Notes under the pieces: generated by a model
Seen by the model: the letters and a program-made list of their open reading frames with translations, nothing else
Database searches by the model: none
Told to the model about the DNA's origin: nothing
Origin: Anaerolineae bacterium
GTDB taxonomy: Bacteria > Chloroflexota > Anaerolineae > Aggregatilineales > Phototrophicaceae
Assembly (NCBI GenBank): GCA_022841825.1
Contig: JALHQT010000003.1
Location: 310,001 to 374,000 of the forward strand
DNA: 64,000 nt
Reading direction: 5' to 3'
Program-made: the position numbers and the translations under genes
In this document: piece by piece, positions 1 through 8,718 of the stretch
How positions within the stretch are numbered: position 1 is the stretch's first letter
Layout of the letters: every line of letters begins with the position of its first letter

Positions 1-581
1 TCGCGCAGTACAATCGGCGTGTAATGCCCGGCGACCAGATGCGCGAACACCACGCTTACGCTGTTGACCATCAGCAGCACCTGCAAGTTCGCCTTGAAGA
101 CCGTCGTCTCCCAGCGCTGGCTGCTGCCGTAGATGACGAACGGCGGACCGCCCGTGTTGTATGCCCCGCCCAGCAAACCCGACGCGAAGCCGAAGACGTA
201 GCCCCAGTTGGCGTTCTTGATCATCGGCAGCGGCGGCGCGAACAGGCTGTACAGCGCGTAGCTGACGAGGATCACGCCGAGTACGAACAGGATCACGTCG
301 CTTTCCAACTGCGAAAGGGCGATCACGCCAATTGGGATGCCGACCAGCGAGCCGACCATCAGCCGCCAGAGCGGGCGCAAGACCAGCGCGCGGCGGTAGC
401 GCAGCAGCATGATGACCTGCGTCGTCACCGCCATCAGCGCGACCAGCGACGCCGCCTCGACCGGCGCGATGATCTCCACCAGCAGCGGCATGGCGATCAG
501 CGCCAGCCCGAAGCCGGAGACCGCCTGCGTGAGGATGGCGAAGAAGACGACGGCGGCGAGGATGAGCAGTTCAGGGGTCAT
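1..581 (-). CDS. TauE/SafE family membrane permease, 3' end outside window
   Basis: This is a partial gene that reads off the left edge; about 193 N-terminal codons are visible. The translation starts MTPELLILAAVVFFAILTQA and shows hydrophobic helices, the early VSGFGLALIAMPLL segment and a later SGLLGGAYNTGGPPFVIY segment. Those two repeated Gly-rich hairpins typify the TauE/SafE (DUF81) sulfite/organosulfonate exporter family. The start codon lies one base after the stop of the GH31 gene, so the two are probably co-transcribed. Many family members have unknown substrates; nothing here fixes one. A plus-strand frame over the same bases is charged and repetitive and is its shadow. Confidence 0.85.
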   Translation of the reverse strand, partial: MTPELLILAAVVFFAILTQAVSGFGLALIAMPLLVEIIAPVEAASLVALMAVTTQVIMLLRYRRALVLRPLWRLMVGSLVGIPIGVIALSQLESDVILFVLGVILVSYALYSLFAPPLPMIKNANWGYVFGFASGLLGGAYNTGGPPFVIYGSSQRWETTVFKANLQVLLMVNSVSVVFAHLVAGHYTPIVLR

Positions 582-582
582 G

Positions 583-2715
583 TCACGACGACACCTTCCG
601 CGCAAATACCCTGATCTCCTGCACCCCGTCCACATCGAGCGGGATCGCGCCGCCATCGCGCACGAAGAGCGGGATGCGGTCGAGCGGTGCAGCGACCTCG
701 ACCGTCTGCCCGCCGTCATGCCATGTGCCCGTGTGCCAATCGCACCACGCTGTCCCTGCTGGGAGATAGACGCGCCACGTCCGCGCACCCGGCTCCAGCA
801 CCGGCGCGACCAGCAGATGCGCGCCGAGCATGAAGGTAAACGACTCGGTCGTGCAGCGCGGATCGTCGGGGAATTCGTAGACCAGCGGGCGCATGATCGG
901 CGCGCCTGTCTCATGTGCCTCGACCATCAGCGCGTGCAGATACGGCAGCAGACGATAGCGCAAGCGGAACGCCTCACGGATGATCGGCAGCACCTCAGGG
1001 TGCATCCAGGGTTCGTTGACCGTGCCGTCGGTGTTCCACGAGTGGATCGTGAAGCGCGGCAGGAAGATGCCACACTGCACCCAGCGCACAAACAACTCCG
1101 CATCCGGCGCGGGACCGAAGAAGCCGCCGACATCATGCCCGACATTCGGGATGCCGGAAAGCGACATGCCCAAGCCCATTGGGATGTTCCAGCGCAGCGT
1201 GTGCCATGACGTTTCGTTATCTCCTGACCACGTTTGCACATAACGCTGTATCCCCGCCGTACCGGAACGCGACAGCACGAACGGAAGCTCGTCCGGGCGA
1301 TGTTCCAGCGCCGCCTCGTAGGATGCGCGCGCCATCAGCAGGGTCTGCAGCGGACGCGCCAACGCCATGCGGATTGGGCTGCCGAAGCCCGCGCAGACCG
1401 CCTCATCATCCCACAGCTCGAATTCGTTATTGTCGTTCCAGGGCGCATCGATGCCGTAGTCAAAGAGCGCCTCTTTGATCTGCGCCTTCCACCAGTTGTA
1501 GCCCGCCGCGCTGGTGAAGTCGATGTACGCGCCCTCGCCGCTCTCGAACGCGCCGCCGCTCCAGAAGCGGCAGAGCGCAGGTTCGCTCGTGTCAGGGTCT
1601 TTGATGAAGCCGCCCGCCGCGCGCACCGCTTCATACTTGGGATGTGTCGTCAGCAGGTAGGGCTTGATGTTGGCGGCGATGCGGATGCCCGCGTCGTGGA
1701 ACGTCTGCGTCATGGCGTGCGGGTCGGGCACGCGCGCGCGGTTCCAGGTGAAGACGTTGCGCCGCCCCTGCGCGTCGGTCGTATAGCCGGACGACAGATG
1801 GAAGCCATCGCACGGGATGTCGTGCTCCTGGCAGAGCGCCACGAAACGCTTGAGCTGTTCCTGGGCGTCTGGCGCTTCGGTATAGCTCATGGTCGATCCG
1901 AGATAGCCGAGCGCCCAGCGCGGCAGCAGCGCCGGTCGCCCCGTCAGCCGAGTGAACTTGTCGATCACCTCACGGATGCTGGGTCCGTAGATCAGATAGT
2001 AGTCGAGGTCACCGTCGCTCGCCTGCATCGTCCGGTAGAAGCCCCAGAAGGCGTCGATCTCGCGCCCCATGTCGAAGACGGTCGTCGCCAGATTGTCGTA
2101 GAACAGCCCGTAGGCGATCTTGAGCGACGGAATCCAGGTGATGTAGAAGGGCACATGCTTGTAGAGGGGGTCGCTCGTCTCGGCGTTGTAGCCCAGCGCG
2201 TCGAGGTTGCGCATCTCCATCCGCATCCCGCGCTTGTCGAGCGCGCCCGCCCGTTCGCCAAAGCCGTAGTAATGCTCGTCGTCGCGCCGCAGCAGGTAGT
2301 GGTAGATGGCGCGCCCCGCGCGGTCATACGTATAGGCGCGGCGGGGCAGGTCGGCGGCGAAATGCTTGCCTGCCCGCGTGTGCCATTCGAGATGCCCGTC
2401 GAGATGGACGTCAATGCGCAGCGCGTCCGTCCCGATCTGCCAAACCCGCTCGCCCTGCATCAGCGTATGCGCAGGCAGCGGGAAGGGCGACAGGTCATCG
2501 CGGCGGCGTCCTTCGCGCGGGGTGTCGCCGTCGGCATCGACGACCAGCCACGTCCGCTCCAGGCGGGGCGCGCCGTCGGGGTGATGCTGCACGCGGATCA
2601 GGTCATGATCGAGGACGGTGACGGCGAATGCCTCGCCGCGCGCTCCGGCGAATCGGTAGTGACTTGCTGTATCGGGGGTTGTCGGGCGCAGGTCGGTGAG
2701 CGTGGTGAGGCGCAT
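583..2715 (-). CDS. Glycoside hydrolase family 31 (alpha-glucosidase-like)
   Basis: A 710-residue protein with the GH31 layout: an N-terminal beta-sandwich containing YGFGERAGALDKRG, a central (beta/alpha)8 barrel and a C-terminal beta domain. The nucleophile region reads APWNDNNEFELWDD (Asp near residue 427). The acid/base region reads WSGDNETSWHTLRWN (Asp near residue 499), followed by SGIPNVGHDVGGF. The WND-x-NE form is closer to alpha-glucosidases than to the KxDFGE form of alpha-xylosidases. No signal peptide is apparent, so it probably acts in the cytoplasm on imported oligosaccharides. It is directly upstream of the TauE-like gene. The exact glycosidic specificity is inferred. Confidence 0.93.
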   Translation of the reverse strand: MRLTTLTDLRPTTPDTASHYRFAGARGEAFAVTVLDHDLIRVQHHPDGAPRLERTWLVVDADGDTPREGRRRDDLSPFPLPAHTLMQGERVWQIGTDALRIDVHLDGHLEWHTRAGKHFAADLPRRAYTYDRAGRAIYHYLLRRDDEHYYGFGERAGALDKRGMRMEMRNLDALGYNAETSDPLYKHVPFYITWIPSLKIAYGLFYDNLATTVFDMGREIDAFWGFYRTMQASDGDLDYYLIYGPSIREVIDKFTRLTGRPALLPRWALGYLGSTMSYTEAPDAQEQLKRFVALCQEHDIPCDGFHLSSGYTTDAQGRRNVFTWNRARVPDPHAMTQTFHDAGIRIAANIKPYLLTTHPKYEAVRAAGGFIKDPDTSEPALCRFWSGGAFESGEGAYIDFTSAAGYNWWKAQIKEALFDYGIDAPWNDNNEFELWDDEAVCAGFGSPIRMALARPLQTLLMARASYEAALEHRPDELPFVLSRSGTAGIQRYVQTWSGDNETSWHTLRWNIPMGLGMSLSGIPNVGHDVGGFFGPAPDAELFVRWVQCGIFLPRFTIHSWNTDGTVNEPWMHPEVLPIIREAFRLRYRLLPYLHALMVEAHETGAPIMRPLVYEFPDDPRCTTESFTFMLGAHLLVAPVLEPGARTWRVYLPAGTAWCDWHTGTWHDGGQTVEVAAPLDRIPLFVRDGGAIPLDVDGVQEIRVFARKVSS

Positions 2716-2726
2716 GGGATTTTACA

Positions 2727-2754
2727 GGGGGCAGTATTCGAATAAGATGCCCCC
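2727..2754. other. Short hairpin between GT2 and GH31 genes
   Basis: GGGGGCA and TGCCCCC form a 7-bp stem with a 14-nt loop in the 73-bp gap between two minus-strand genes. There is no clear T-run on either side, so it is a weak terminator or leader hairpin at best. Confidence 0.3.
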
Positions 2755-2788
2755 GATGATACGTTGCAAGGCGGGAAACGACAAACGG

Positions 2789-4210
2789 TTACGCCACCTG
2801 CCGTTCCTTTTGCACGATGTAGAAGTCTTTCGGCGGCTTGATCAAGCCGTAGATGACGCCGGATGCTTCCATCACCGAGAAGATCGGGATGAGCAGGATT
2901 TGCAGCAGAAGCAGCCAGAAGTAGCGCCCCCAGCCCATCCGCCGATCAAAATTGCTGATGAAGCCGATGATGTAGAGCGCGACGTAATACATGAACGAGA
3001 CGCCGCCAGCGACCGCCAGCCATACCGGGGTGCCCGTCGGTATGAAGATATTCAGGTAGACCAGCCCGATGCACAACGGAGCGACCGTCCACATCGCCAT
3101 GAACGAACCCAGGATCAGGCGGTCACGCGCCGCGATGTACGGAGACAGCACACACAGCCACAAGCCGCCGAACCAGCGCCGCCGCTGCGCCGCGAAGTCC
3201 TTCAGCGAGTAGGGCGATTGCTCGTCCATGAAGGCGTGGATGAAGGCGAAGCGCACGCCGATATGGCGCGCGATCAGCGCGAAGTAAGCGTCTTCGGTGA
3301 TGTTGCCCGCCGGACCATGATCGAAGCCGATTGCCGCCTCCAGCCGATTCTGGACGACGACGAACGAGCCATGCATCCCAAACCAGGCAGCACCATGCTC
3401 GAATTGCAGGCGGAAGCGCCCATAATCATCGCCAATGCGGATCGAGTCCGCCAGGGCGGTCAGCAGATTGACGATGCCACTGCGGTTGTAGCGGATGATG
3501 CCCTGCCCGATGCGCGGCATATAGTCGGACGATTTGAGCATGGCGCGTTCCTCGCGCCGCACAAACGCGGCAATCGCGCGCACCGTATCGGCGGTGAAGC
3601 GCGTCTCTTCATCCAGGTGGATGATCCAGTCTTCCGGCGTGGCGTCGGAGGCGCTGAGGGCATAGTGCAGCGCGCGCGCTTTGTAACGCGCGTCGTTCTC
3701 CGTCGCGTAGTCGGGTGGGACGACGATCACCCGCAGGTATTCGTCTTCGGTCAGCGGCTGCGGAACATCAACCACCACCTCCACGCGCCAGGAGTCCGGC
3801 GGCATCTCCGCCTGGAGCGTGGCATACGCCTCGGCGACGACTTCTGCGACCAGATGCGGATTATGCCCGCGCGAGACATAGCGGAAGATCAGCTTGCCGC
3901 GCGGCCCGAAGGTCACGGGCAGAGGCTCGGCGCGCACGAAGACGGGGTAGCGCAGAAAGCTGTAGAAGTTGAGCAGCGCGTACGGCGCAGGGACCAGCCA
4001 GAAGAGCTTGATTGCGACCAGCAGCCAGGGCGGAGACACCGGGTCCGGAAAGACCAGATCGGAAAAGTACCAGCCGTAGAGCACGCCGATGGTCGTCAGC
4101 AGCACAAGCAGCATGTAGTAGCCCGCGTAGACGCGCTTGCGAGGGCGCGGGGTTTGTGCGATGGCGCGCAGTTCCAGCGTGGACGTGCGCAGGGCGGCGT
4201 TGATGCTCAT
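2789..4210 (-). CDS. Membrane glycosyltransferase family 2 (egghead-like)
   Basis: A 473-residue membrane protein. Two helices near residues 28-90 precede a GT2 catalytic domain with the metal-binding segment IIHLDEETRF (near residue 197), an acidic ITEDAYFAL segment and the acceptor motif QRRRWFGG (near residue 341). Four or five C-terminal membrane helices follow. The HLDEET signature resembles the egghead/BRE-3 beta-mannosyltransferase group. The expected activity is transfer of a hexose from a nucleotide sugar to a membrane acceptor; donor and acceptor are unknown. It is divergent from the esterase gene across an AT-rich gap. Confidence 0.85.
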   Translation of the reverse strand: MSINAALRTSTLELRAIAQTPRPRKRVYAGYYMLLVLLTTIGVLYGWYFSDLVFPDPVSPPWLLVAIKLFWLVPAPYALLNFYSFLRYPVFVRAEPLPVTFGPRGKLIFRYVSRGHNPHLVAEVVAEAYATLQAEMPPDSWRVEVVVDVPQPLTEDEYLRVIVVPPDYATENDARYKARALHYALSASDATPEDWIIHLDEETRFTADTVRAIAAFVRREERAMLKSSDYMPRIGQGIIRYNRSGIVNLLTALADSIRIGDDYGRFRLQFEHGAAWFGMHGSFVVVQNRLEAAIGFDHGPAGNITEDAYFALIARHIGVRFAFIHAFMDEQSPYSLKDFAAQRRRWFGGLWLCVLSPYIAARDRLILGSFMAMWTVAPLCIGLVYLNIFIPTGTPVWLAVAGGVSFMYYVALYIIGFISNFDRRMGWGRYFWLLLLQILLIPIFSVMEASGVIYGLIKPPKDFYIVQKERQVA

Positions 4211-4371
4211 TTCTCGTGGGTCTCACTCGATAAATTTCGGATTTATAAAATTGATAAAGCGTAAAGATGACATGTGATTATTGTAGCATGACAACGTTAC
4301 CAATAGCGTGAGATTGGGTAAAATCGGCGTTTGCGATAAGTTTGCTCAAAGTTGGTAAAGAGGCTGACTTG
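4211..4371. promoter_or_regulatory. AT-rich divergent intergenic region
   Basis: About 160 bp between the divergent GT2 and esterase genes. It is clearly richer in A and T than its surroundings and must hold both promoters. I could not place a convincing -35/-10 pair on either strand. The esterase ribosome-binding site AAAGAGG lies at 4357-4363. Confidence 0.4.
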
Positions 4372-5229
4372 ATGACCGAATGGACACGATACGACGAACG
4401 CCATCCGCAGCACACCGTCGTCGGCGACCTGCGCGTCTACCCCAGGCTGCACAGCCCGCAGCTTGGCAACAAGCGTGATGTGCTGGTTTGGCTCCCTGCG
4501 GGCTATGAGACGAGCACACAACGCTACCCGGTGCTCTACATGCATGATGGGCAGAATGTCTTCGACGCCAAGACGAGTTACGCGGGCGAGTGGTGCGCCG
4601 ATGAGACGATGACGGCGCTGGCGAGCGAGGGCATTGAGGCGATCCTGGTCGGGCTGCCGAACGCAGGCGCGCAGCGGCGAGTCGAGTACAGCCCGTATGA
4701 CTATCAGGCGGGAAAGCAGCAGATCATCGGCAAAGGCGAGCTGTATACCCGCTTCATCGTCGAGACGGTCAAGCCGCTGATCGACACTTCGTTTCGCACG
4801 CGCACAGACGGGGCGGCGACCGGGACGGTCGGCTCCTCGATGGGCGGCTTAATCGCGCTGTACGGCATCCTGACGCGCCCGGAGGTCTTCGGGCTGTGCG
4901 GGGCGTTCAGCACCGCCTACTGGTTTGGTGAGGATGCGCTGCTAAAGGAGATCCACCGCCGCGCCAGCGGCGCAGGGCGTGTCTATCTCGACGTGGGCAC
5001 GCGCGAGGGAGATACCATCGCCAATCTGAAGATCGCCGCTCAAGACTTCAACATGCTCTACCGAGACGGTGTGCGCGACCTGCTCAAGGCGCTGACCGAG
5101 CGGGGGTATGCGCTGGGGCGCAATCTGATGTATGTCGAAGACGAGGGCGCGCTGCATAACGAAGAAGCGTGGGCGCGCCGGCTTCCCGACGCGCTGCGCT
5201 TCCTGCTGGATGATTTACGCCTACGCTAG
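4372..5229 (+). CDS. Alpha/beta-hydrolase esterase (enterochelin-esterase-like)
   Basis: A 285-residue protein of the putative esterase family related to Fes and esterase D. The sequence shows YPVLYMHDGQNVFD near the N-terminus, the nucleophile elbow GSSMGG (Ser near residue 155), an acid in VYLDVGTREGD and a histidine in EGALHNEEAW. These complete a Ser-Asp-His triad. No signal peptide is visible. I chose ATG 4372 over the TTG at 4342 because AAAGAGG sits 8 nt ahead of it. The natural ester substrate cannot be read from the sequence. Confidence 0.88.
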   Translation: MTEWTRYDERHPQHTVVGDLRVYPRLHSPQLGNKRDVLVWLPAGYETSTQRYPVLYMHDGQNVFDAKTSYAGEWCADETMTALASEGIEAILVGLPNAGAQRRVEYSPYDYQAGKQQIIGKGELYTRFIVETVKPLIDTSFRTRTDGAATGTVGSSMGGLIALYGILTRPEVFGLCGAFSTAYWFGEDALLKEIHRRASGAGRVYLDVGTREGDTIANLKIAAQDFNMLYRDGVRDLLKALTERGYALGRNLMYVEDEGALHNEEAWARRLPDALRFLLDDLRLR

Positions 5230-5256
5230 GCTGATGGTCGAAGTAAGTCGTGGCAC

Positions 5257-5316
5257 GGACGCCATAAATGGCGTCCCTACAGGATCGTGGATGTAGGGAC
5301 GGCATTCATGCCGTCC
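5257..5316. repeat. Inverted pair of 24-bp palindromic modules (REPIN-like)
   Basis: Two 24-bp imperfect palindromes face each other across a 12-bp spacer: 5257-5280 ends in CCCTAC and 5293-5316 begins GTAGGG. The palindrome cores are GACGCC/GGCGTC and GACGGC/GCCGTC. The same tail-to-tail layout occurs at 30112-30172, 37118-37183 and 56303-56368. Here it fills the gap between two convergent genes. Confidence 0.85.
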
Positions 5317-5334
5317 GTTGAAACAATACTGGCT

Positions 5335-6501
5335 TTAGGACACCTTGTCCCGTTCCAGCGCCAGCCTGCCAAACAGCGGCAGGGTTGCGTCGTCGGTCGG
5401 CGGATGATACAGCCCGGCGCGGACATCGCGGTAGAAGCGCGCCAACGGCAGCTCTTGCAGCATGGACGTGCCGCCGACCACCCGCATCGCATGATCCACG
5501 ACTTCAAGCGCCTTGTTGGTGGCGACGATCTTGGTCATCGCCAACTGCTCGCCCATGGACTCGCGCTGATCGGGGTAGTGATCCCAGGTGTCGGCAGCGT
5601 GCTGGATGAGCGCGCGCGCGGTTTGCAGCGCCAGCTCCCCCTCGCCCAAGCGCCGCTGGATGCTTTCGAGCGTGGCGATGGGGCGACCGAGCGCGGTTGG
5701 CACCCGCTCGTGGGCATAACGCAGGGCGAAGCGCTGCGCCGCCGCCGCGACACCGACATAGACACTGGAGATATTCAGGAAGAACCAGGCATTGGTACTC
5801 AAACTCCATCCACCGCCGGACGGGGGCGCGGGACTGAGATTGAGGATGTGGTCTTCCTCAACGACCGCATCGTGGAAGACGAGATCGTGGCTGCCCGTGC
5901 TGCGCATCCCCATCGCATCCCAGGTTTCTTCGATTTCGATGGCGGGCTGGCGCGGGATGAGGAAAGTGCCGATCTGCGGCTCGTCGCCCGCGACTGCGGC
6001 GGGCGTCACGTAGTAGTCGAGTGTGGGCGCGAGCGTTGCGAAGCTCTTGCGCCCGCTGACCAGCCAGCCCAAGCCGCTGCGCCGCGCGGTCGTGCGGGGC
6101 AGCCCACCGCGCAGCGGGCTGCCGAGTTCCGGCTCGGTGGCACAGGCGTTGACGAGCACGCCGCGCTCGACGATCTCGGCACACAGGCGGGCATAGGTGC
6201 CCTCGTACCAGGTGCGCGCTGCCGCTTCCGCGCCGATGACCTGGATGTGCATTGCCACTGCCAGTGCCGTGCTGCCATCGCCCTGCGCCAGGATCTCCTG
6301 CGCGCGCACGCTGTCGGACAGGCTCGCACCCCAGCCCCCGAATTCGTGTGGGACGGGCAGCAGCGGATACCCTGCCGCGCGCAGGTCGTCAAAGTTGTCC
6401 GCCGCGAACACCCCCGCCGCGTCGTGCGCGGCGGCGCGTTGCGCGAACGTGTCGGAGAGTGTCTGAGCGATGTGGAGGATGTCGTCGCGCGTCTTCATCA
6501 T
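5335..6501 (-). CDS. Acyl-CoA-dehydrogenase-fold flavoprotein
   Basis: A 388-residue protein with the three-part acyl-CoA dehydrogenase fold: N-terminal helices with EFGGWGASLSD, a middle beta domain with WLVSGRKSFAT and GMRSTGSHDLVF, and a C-terminal helical domain with VVGGTSML. The C-terminal catalytic loop reads RAGLYHPPTDDATL. I see no clear catalytic glutamate where true dehydrogenases carry it. Such loops are found in the flavin-monooxygenase-like branch (DszC/SfnB relatives). It could be an FMN or FAD oxygenase rather than a beta-oxidation enzyme. Neighbours give no pathway context. Confidence 0.8.
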   Translation of the reverse strand: MMKTRDDILHIAQTLSDTFAQRAAAHDAAGVFAADNFDDLRAAGYPLLPVPHEFGGWGASLSDSVRAQEILAQGDGSTALAVAMHIQVIGAEAAARTWYEGTYARLCAEIVERGVLVNACATEPELGSPLRGGLPRTTARRSGLGWLVSGRKSFATLAPTLDYYVTPAAVAGDEPQIGTFLIPRQPAIEIEETWDAMGMRSTGSHDLVFHDAVVEEDHILNLSPAPPSGGGWSLSTNAWFFLNISSVYVGVAAAAQRFALRYAHERVPTALGRPIATLESIQRRLGEGELALQTARALIQHAADTWDHYPDQRESMGEQLAMTKIVATNKALEVVDHAMRVVGGTSMLQELPLARFYRDVRAGLYHPPTDDATLPLFGRLALERDKVS

Positions 6502-6582
6502 GGAACCTCATTTGCGATAAGCGCGATAGTAGACCGAAAAACCGGGGGCGTTTGCAAGTAGAGGACGATCCATCTTTTGCCC

Positions 6583-7197
6583 CTAGCGCACACATTCCTG
6601 CGCGCGCGGGTAAGTCGCCACGATGTAGTTCGGATCGACGGGGCGCACCGCGCCAAAGCGCAGCTCCGCGTTTGCCCGCCACAGATCGTCGCGCCCGAAC
6701 GGGCACGCCAGCGTCACCTGCACCGACATGTCATTGCCGATGGGCTGAATGTAGCGGTAGCTGCGCTCAGAGAGGCGGATGAGGATGCCGGGCGGGGTTC
6801 GCGCGTGCAGCCAGTACCATCCAAACGGAATCTGGGTGGGGAGGCGGATCTCCTCGACGAATCCGCCTTCCACCCACAGGCTGCTGACGAGCTGCGCCGC
6901 GAGGCTGCCGGGTTGCCCGCCGCTCCAGTTGATGAAGATGAAGCCGTTGCCCGTGTTGCGCAGTTCGGCGGAGACGATCACGTCGTCAATCCAGGGATGC
7001 GTCTCAAGACTCGGTATCCCCAGCGTGTAGATCGTTGCGCCGGGGCGCACGCCGAAGATACAGGGCAGCGGGCAAGCCGGGTCGGCGGCAAGCAGCGCGC
7101 TGATACCGGGGTGCATCGCACGTCCATTTGAGACCAATCCGATTGCGCAGACCGCGCAAATCAGCACAATTGTGACGAAACGCAGCGTGGCTGACAT
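6583..7197 (-). CDS. Hypothetical exported or membrane-anchored protein
   Basis: A 204-residue protein of unknown function. ATG 7197 starts a hydrophobic stretch (FVTIVLICAVCAIGLVSNG) that looks like a signal peptide or anchor. The mature part has two close cysteines in ACPLPCIFG, which could form a disulfide outside the cell, and an even beta-rich composition. A longer frame to 7275 would overlap the divergent aldehyde dehydrogenase gene and is unlikely. Only 15 bp separate the two starts, so the promoters must lie inside the opposite gene or be shared. I do not recognise the family. Confidence 0.6.
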   Translation of the reverse strand: MSATLRFVTIVLICAVCAIGLVSNGRAMHPGISALLAADPACPLPCIFGVRPGATIYTLGIPSLETHPWIDDVIVSAELRNTGNGFIFINWSGGQPGSLAAQLVSSLWVEGGFVEEIRLPTQIPFGWYWLHARTPPGILIRLSERSYRYIQPIGNDMSVQVTLACPFGRDDLWRANAELRFGAVRPVDPNYIVATYPRAQECVR

Positions 7198-7212
7198 CTG
7201 GAGCGATTTTTC

Positions 7213-8718
7213 ATGCCTGTTGACCCTTCCGACTATATCTCGCTTTTGCCCACTGTCGAAGCGCACCTGCGCCAACCGCCGCGCCTGTATATCGGCGGCG
7301 AATGGATCGGCGCGAGCGAGTCGTTCACGACCACCAATCCATCGACCGGCGCGCCGCTGGCGCAGATCGCCCAGGCGACCGCTGCCGACGTGGATCGCGC
7401 GGTGGCTGCCGCGCGGCAGGCGTTTGACAGCGGCATCTGGCAGCGCAGGATGCCGCCGAGCGAACGCGCCCGCCTGATCTGGCGGCTGGCGGATCTGATC
7501 GAGGCGCGCGCCGAAGTGCTCGCGCAGCTAGACGCGCTGGACAACGGCAAGCCGTACACCACCGCCTTGAAGTCTGATGTGCCCTTGAGCGCCGAGCATT
7601 TTCGCTATTACGCGGGCTGGGTGACGAAACACGAGGGCGCGACCCTCCCGGTGGATGAGACGGGGATGCTGAACTATACGGTGCGCTCGCCGATTGGCGT
7701 CTGCGGGCTGATCGTGCCCTGGAACTACCCGCTGTTGATGGCGGTATGGAAGATCGCCCCGGCGTTGGCGGCGGGCAACTGCCTCATCCTCAAGCCTGCC
7801 GAGCAAACCTCGTTGAGCGCGCTCTACCTGGCGGAGCTGTTCGAGGAAGCGGGTTTCCCGCCCGGCGTGTTCAATGTCGTCACGGGGGTGGGAGAGATCA
7901 CGGGCGCGGCGCTGGTCGATCATCCGCGCGTTGACAAGATCGGCTTCACGGGCAGCACGGAGGTGGCGCGGCACATCCTGCGCGCCTCGACGGGCAACCT
8001 CAAGCGCGTTTCGCTGGAACTGGGCGGTAAAAGCCCGAACATCGTCTTCGCCGATGCCGACCTCGCCAAAGCGATCCCCGGCGCTGCGTGGGCGATCTTC
8101 GGCAACAACGGGCAGTCCTGTACCGCCGGGTCCCGCTTGTACATCCAACGCGCGGTGTATGACGAAGTGCTGGAGGGCGTGGCGGATGTGGCGGCGGGCA
8201 TCCGCATCGGGCATGGCATGTGGAAGGCGCAGCCACAGCTTGGACCCGTCATCAGCGAGGAGCAGCTCACCCGTGTGCTCGGCTACGTGCAGGCGGGCTA
8301 CCGGGATGGCGGGCAGACGGTGCTGGGCGGCCAGCGCATGGGCGGTGCCTTAGCCGAGGGCTATTTCGTCGAGCCGACGATCTTCACGCGGGTCGCCGAT
8401 GACATGCCGATTGTGCGCGAGGAGATCTTCGGTCCCGTCGTCTGCGCGCTGCCATTTGACGACGAAGACGAGGTGCTGGCGCGCGCCAATGACACGATCT
8501 ATGGTCTAGCGGCGGGGTTGTGGACGCGCGATTTGGGCAAGGCGAATCGTTTCGCGGCGGGGCTGCAAGCGGGCAGTGTCTGGATCAACAACTGGGGCAC
8601 GACCAGCGCGGCATCGCCGTTTGGCGGCTTTAAGCAGAGCGGGCACGGGCGCGAGATGGGCAAAGAAGCGATGGATCTTTACAGCGAAGTCAAGAGCGTG
8701 TGGGTGCAGTATGAATGA
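7213..8718 (+). CDS. NAD(P)-dependent aldehyde dehydrogenase
   Basis: A 501-residue ALDH-superfamily enzyme oxidising an aldehyde to its acid. Landmarks are VPWNYPLLMAVWKIAPAL, KPAEQTSL, GFTGSTEVARHI in the Rossmann part, the general base in LELGGKSPN (Glu near residue 269), the nucleophile in GQSCTAGSR (Cys near residue 303) and EEIFGPVV. It resembles the betaine-aldehyde/phenylacetaldehyde group, but substrate calls in this family are unreliable. A TGGAG ribosome-binding site at 7199-7203 supports the start. The next gene starts inside its last codons, so the two are translationally coupled. Confidence 0.93.
   Translation: MPVDPSDYISLLPTVEAHLRQPPRLYIGGEWIGASESFTTTNPSTGAPLAQIAQATAADVDRAVAAARQAFDSGIWQRRMPPSERARLIWRLADLIEARAEVLAQLDALDNGKPYTTALKSDVPLSAEHFRYYAGWVTKHEGATLPVDETGMLNYTVRSPIGVCGLIVPWNYPLLMAVWKIAPALAAGNCLILKPAEQTSLSALYLAELFEEAGFPPGVFNVVTGVGEITGAALVDHPRVDKIGFTGSTEVARHILRASTGNLKRVSLELGGKSPNIVFADADLAKAIPGAAWAIFGNNGQSCTAGSRLYIQRAVYDEVLEGVADVAAGIRIGHGMWKAQPQLGPVISEEQLTRVLGYVQAGYRDGGQTVLGGQRMGGALAEGYFVEPTIFTRVADDMPIVREEIFGPVVCALPFDDEDEVLARANDTIYGLAAGLWTRDLGKANRFAAGLQAGSVWINNWGTTSAASPFGGFKQSGHGREMGKEAMDLYSEVKSVWVQYE

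Noticed and set aside
1234-2745. Long plus-strand open frame of 503 codons
   Set aside because: It is rich in Arg, Ala, His and Gln, has no family motif and lies antisense to the complete GH31 gene. GC-rich codon use opens such shadow frames here, as also at 5287-6561, 46266-47780 and 19202-20167.
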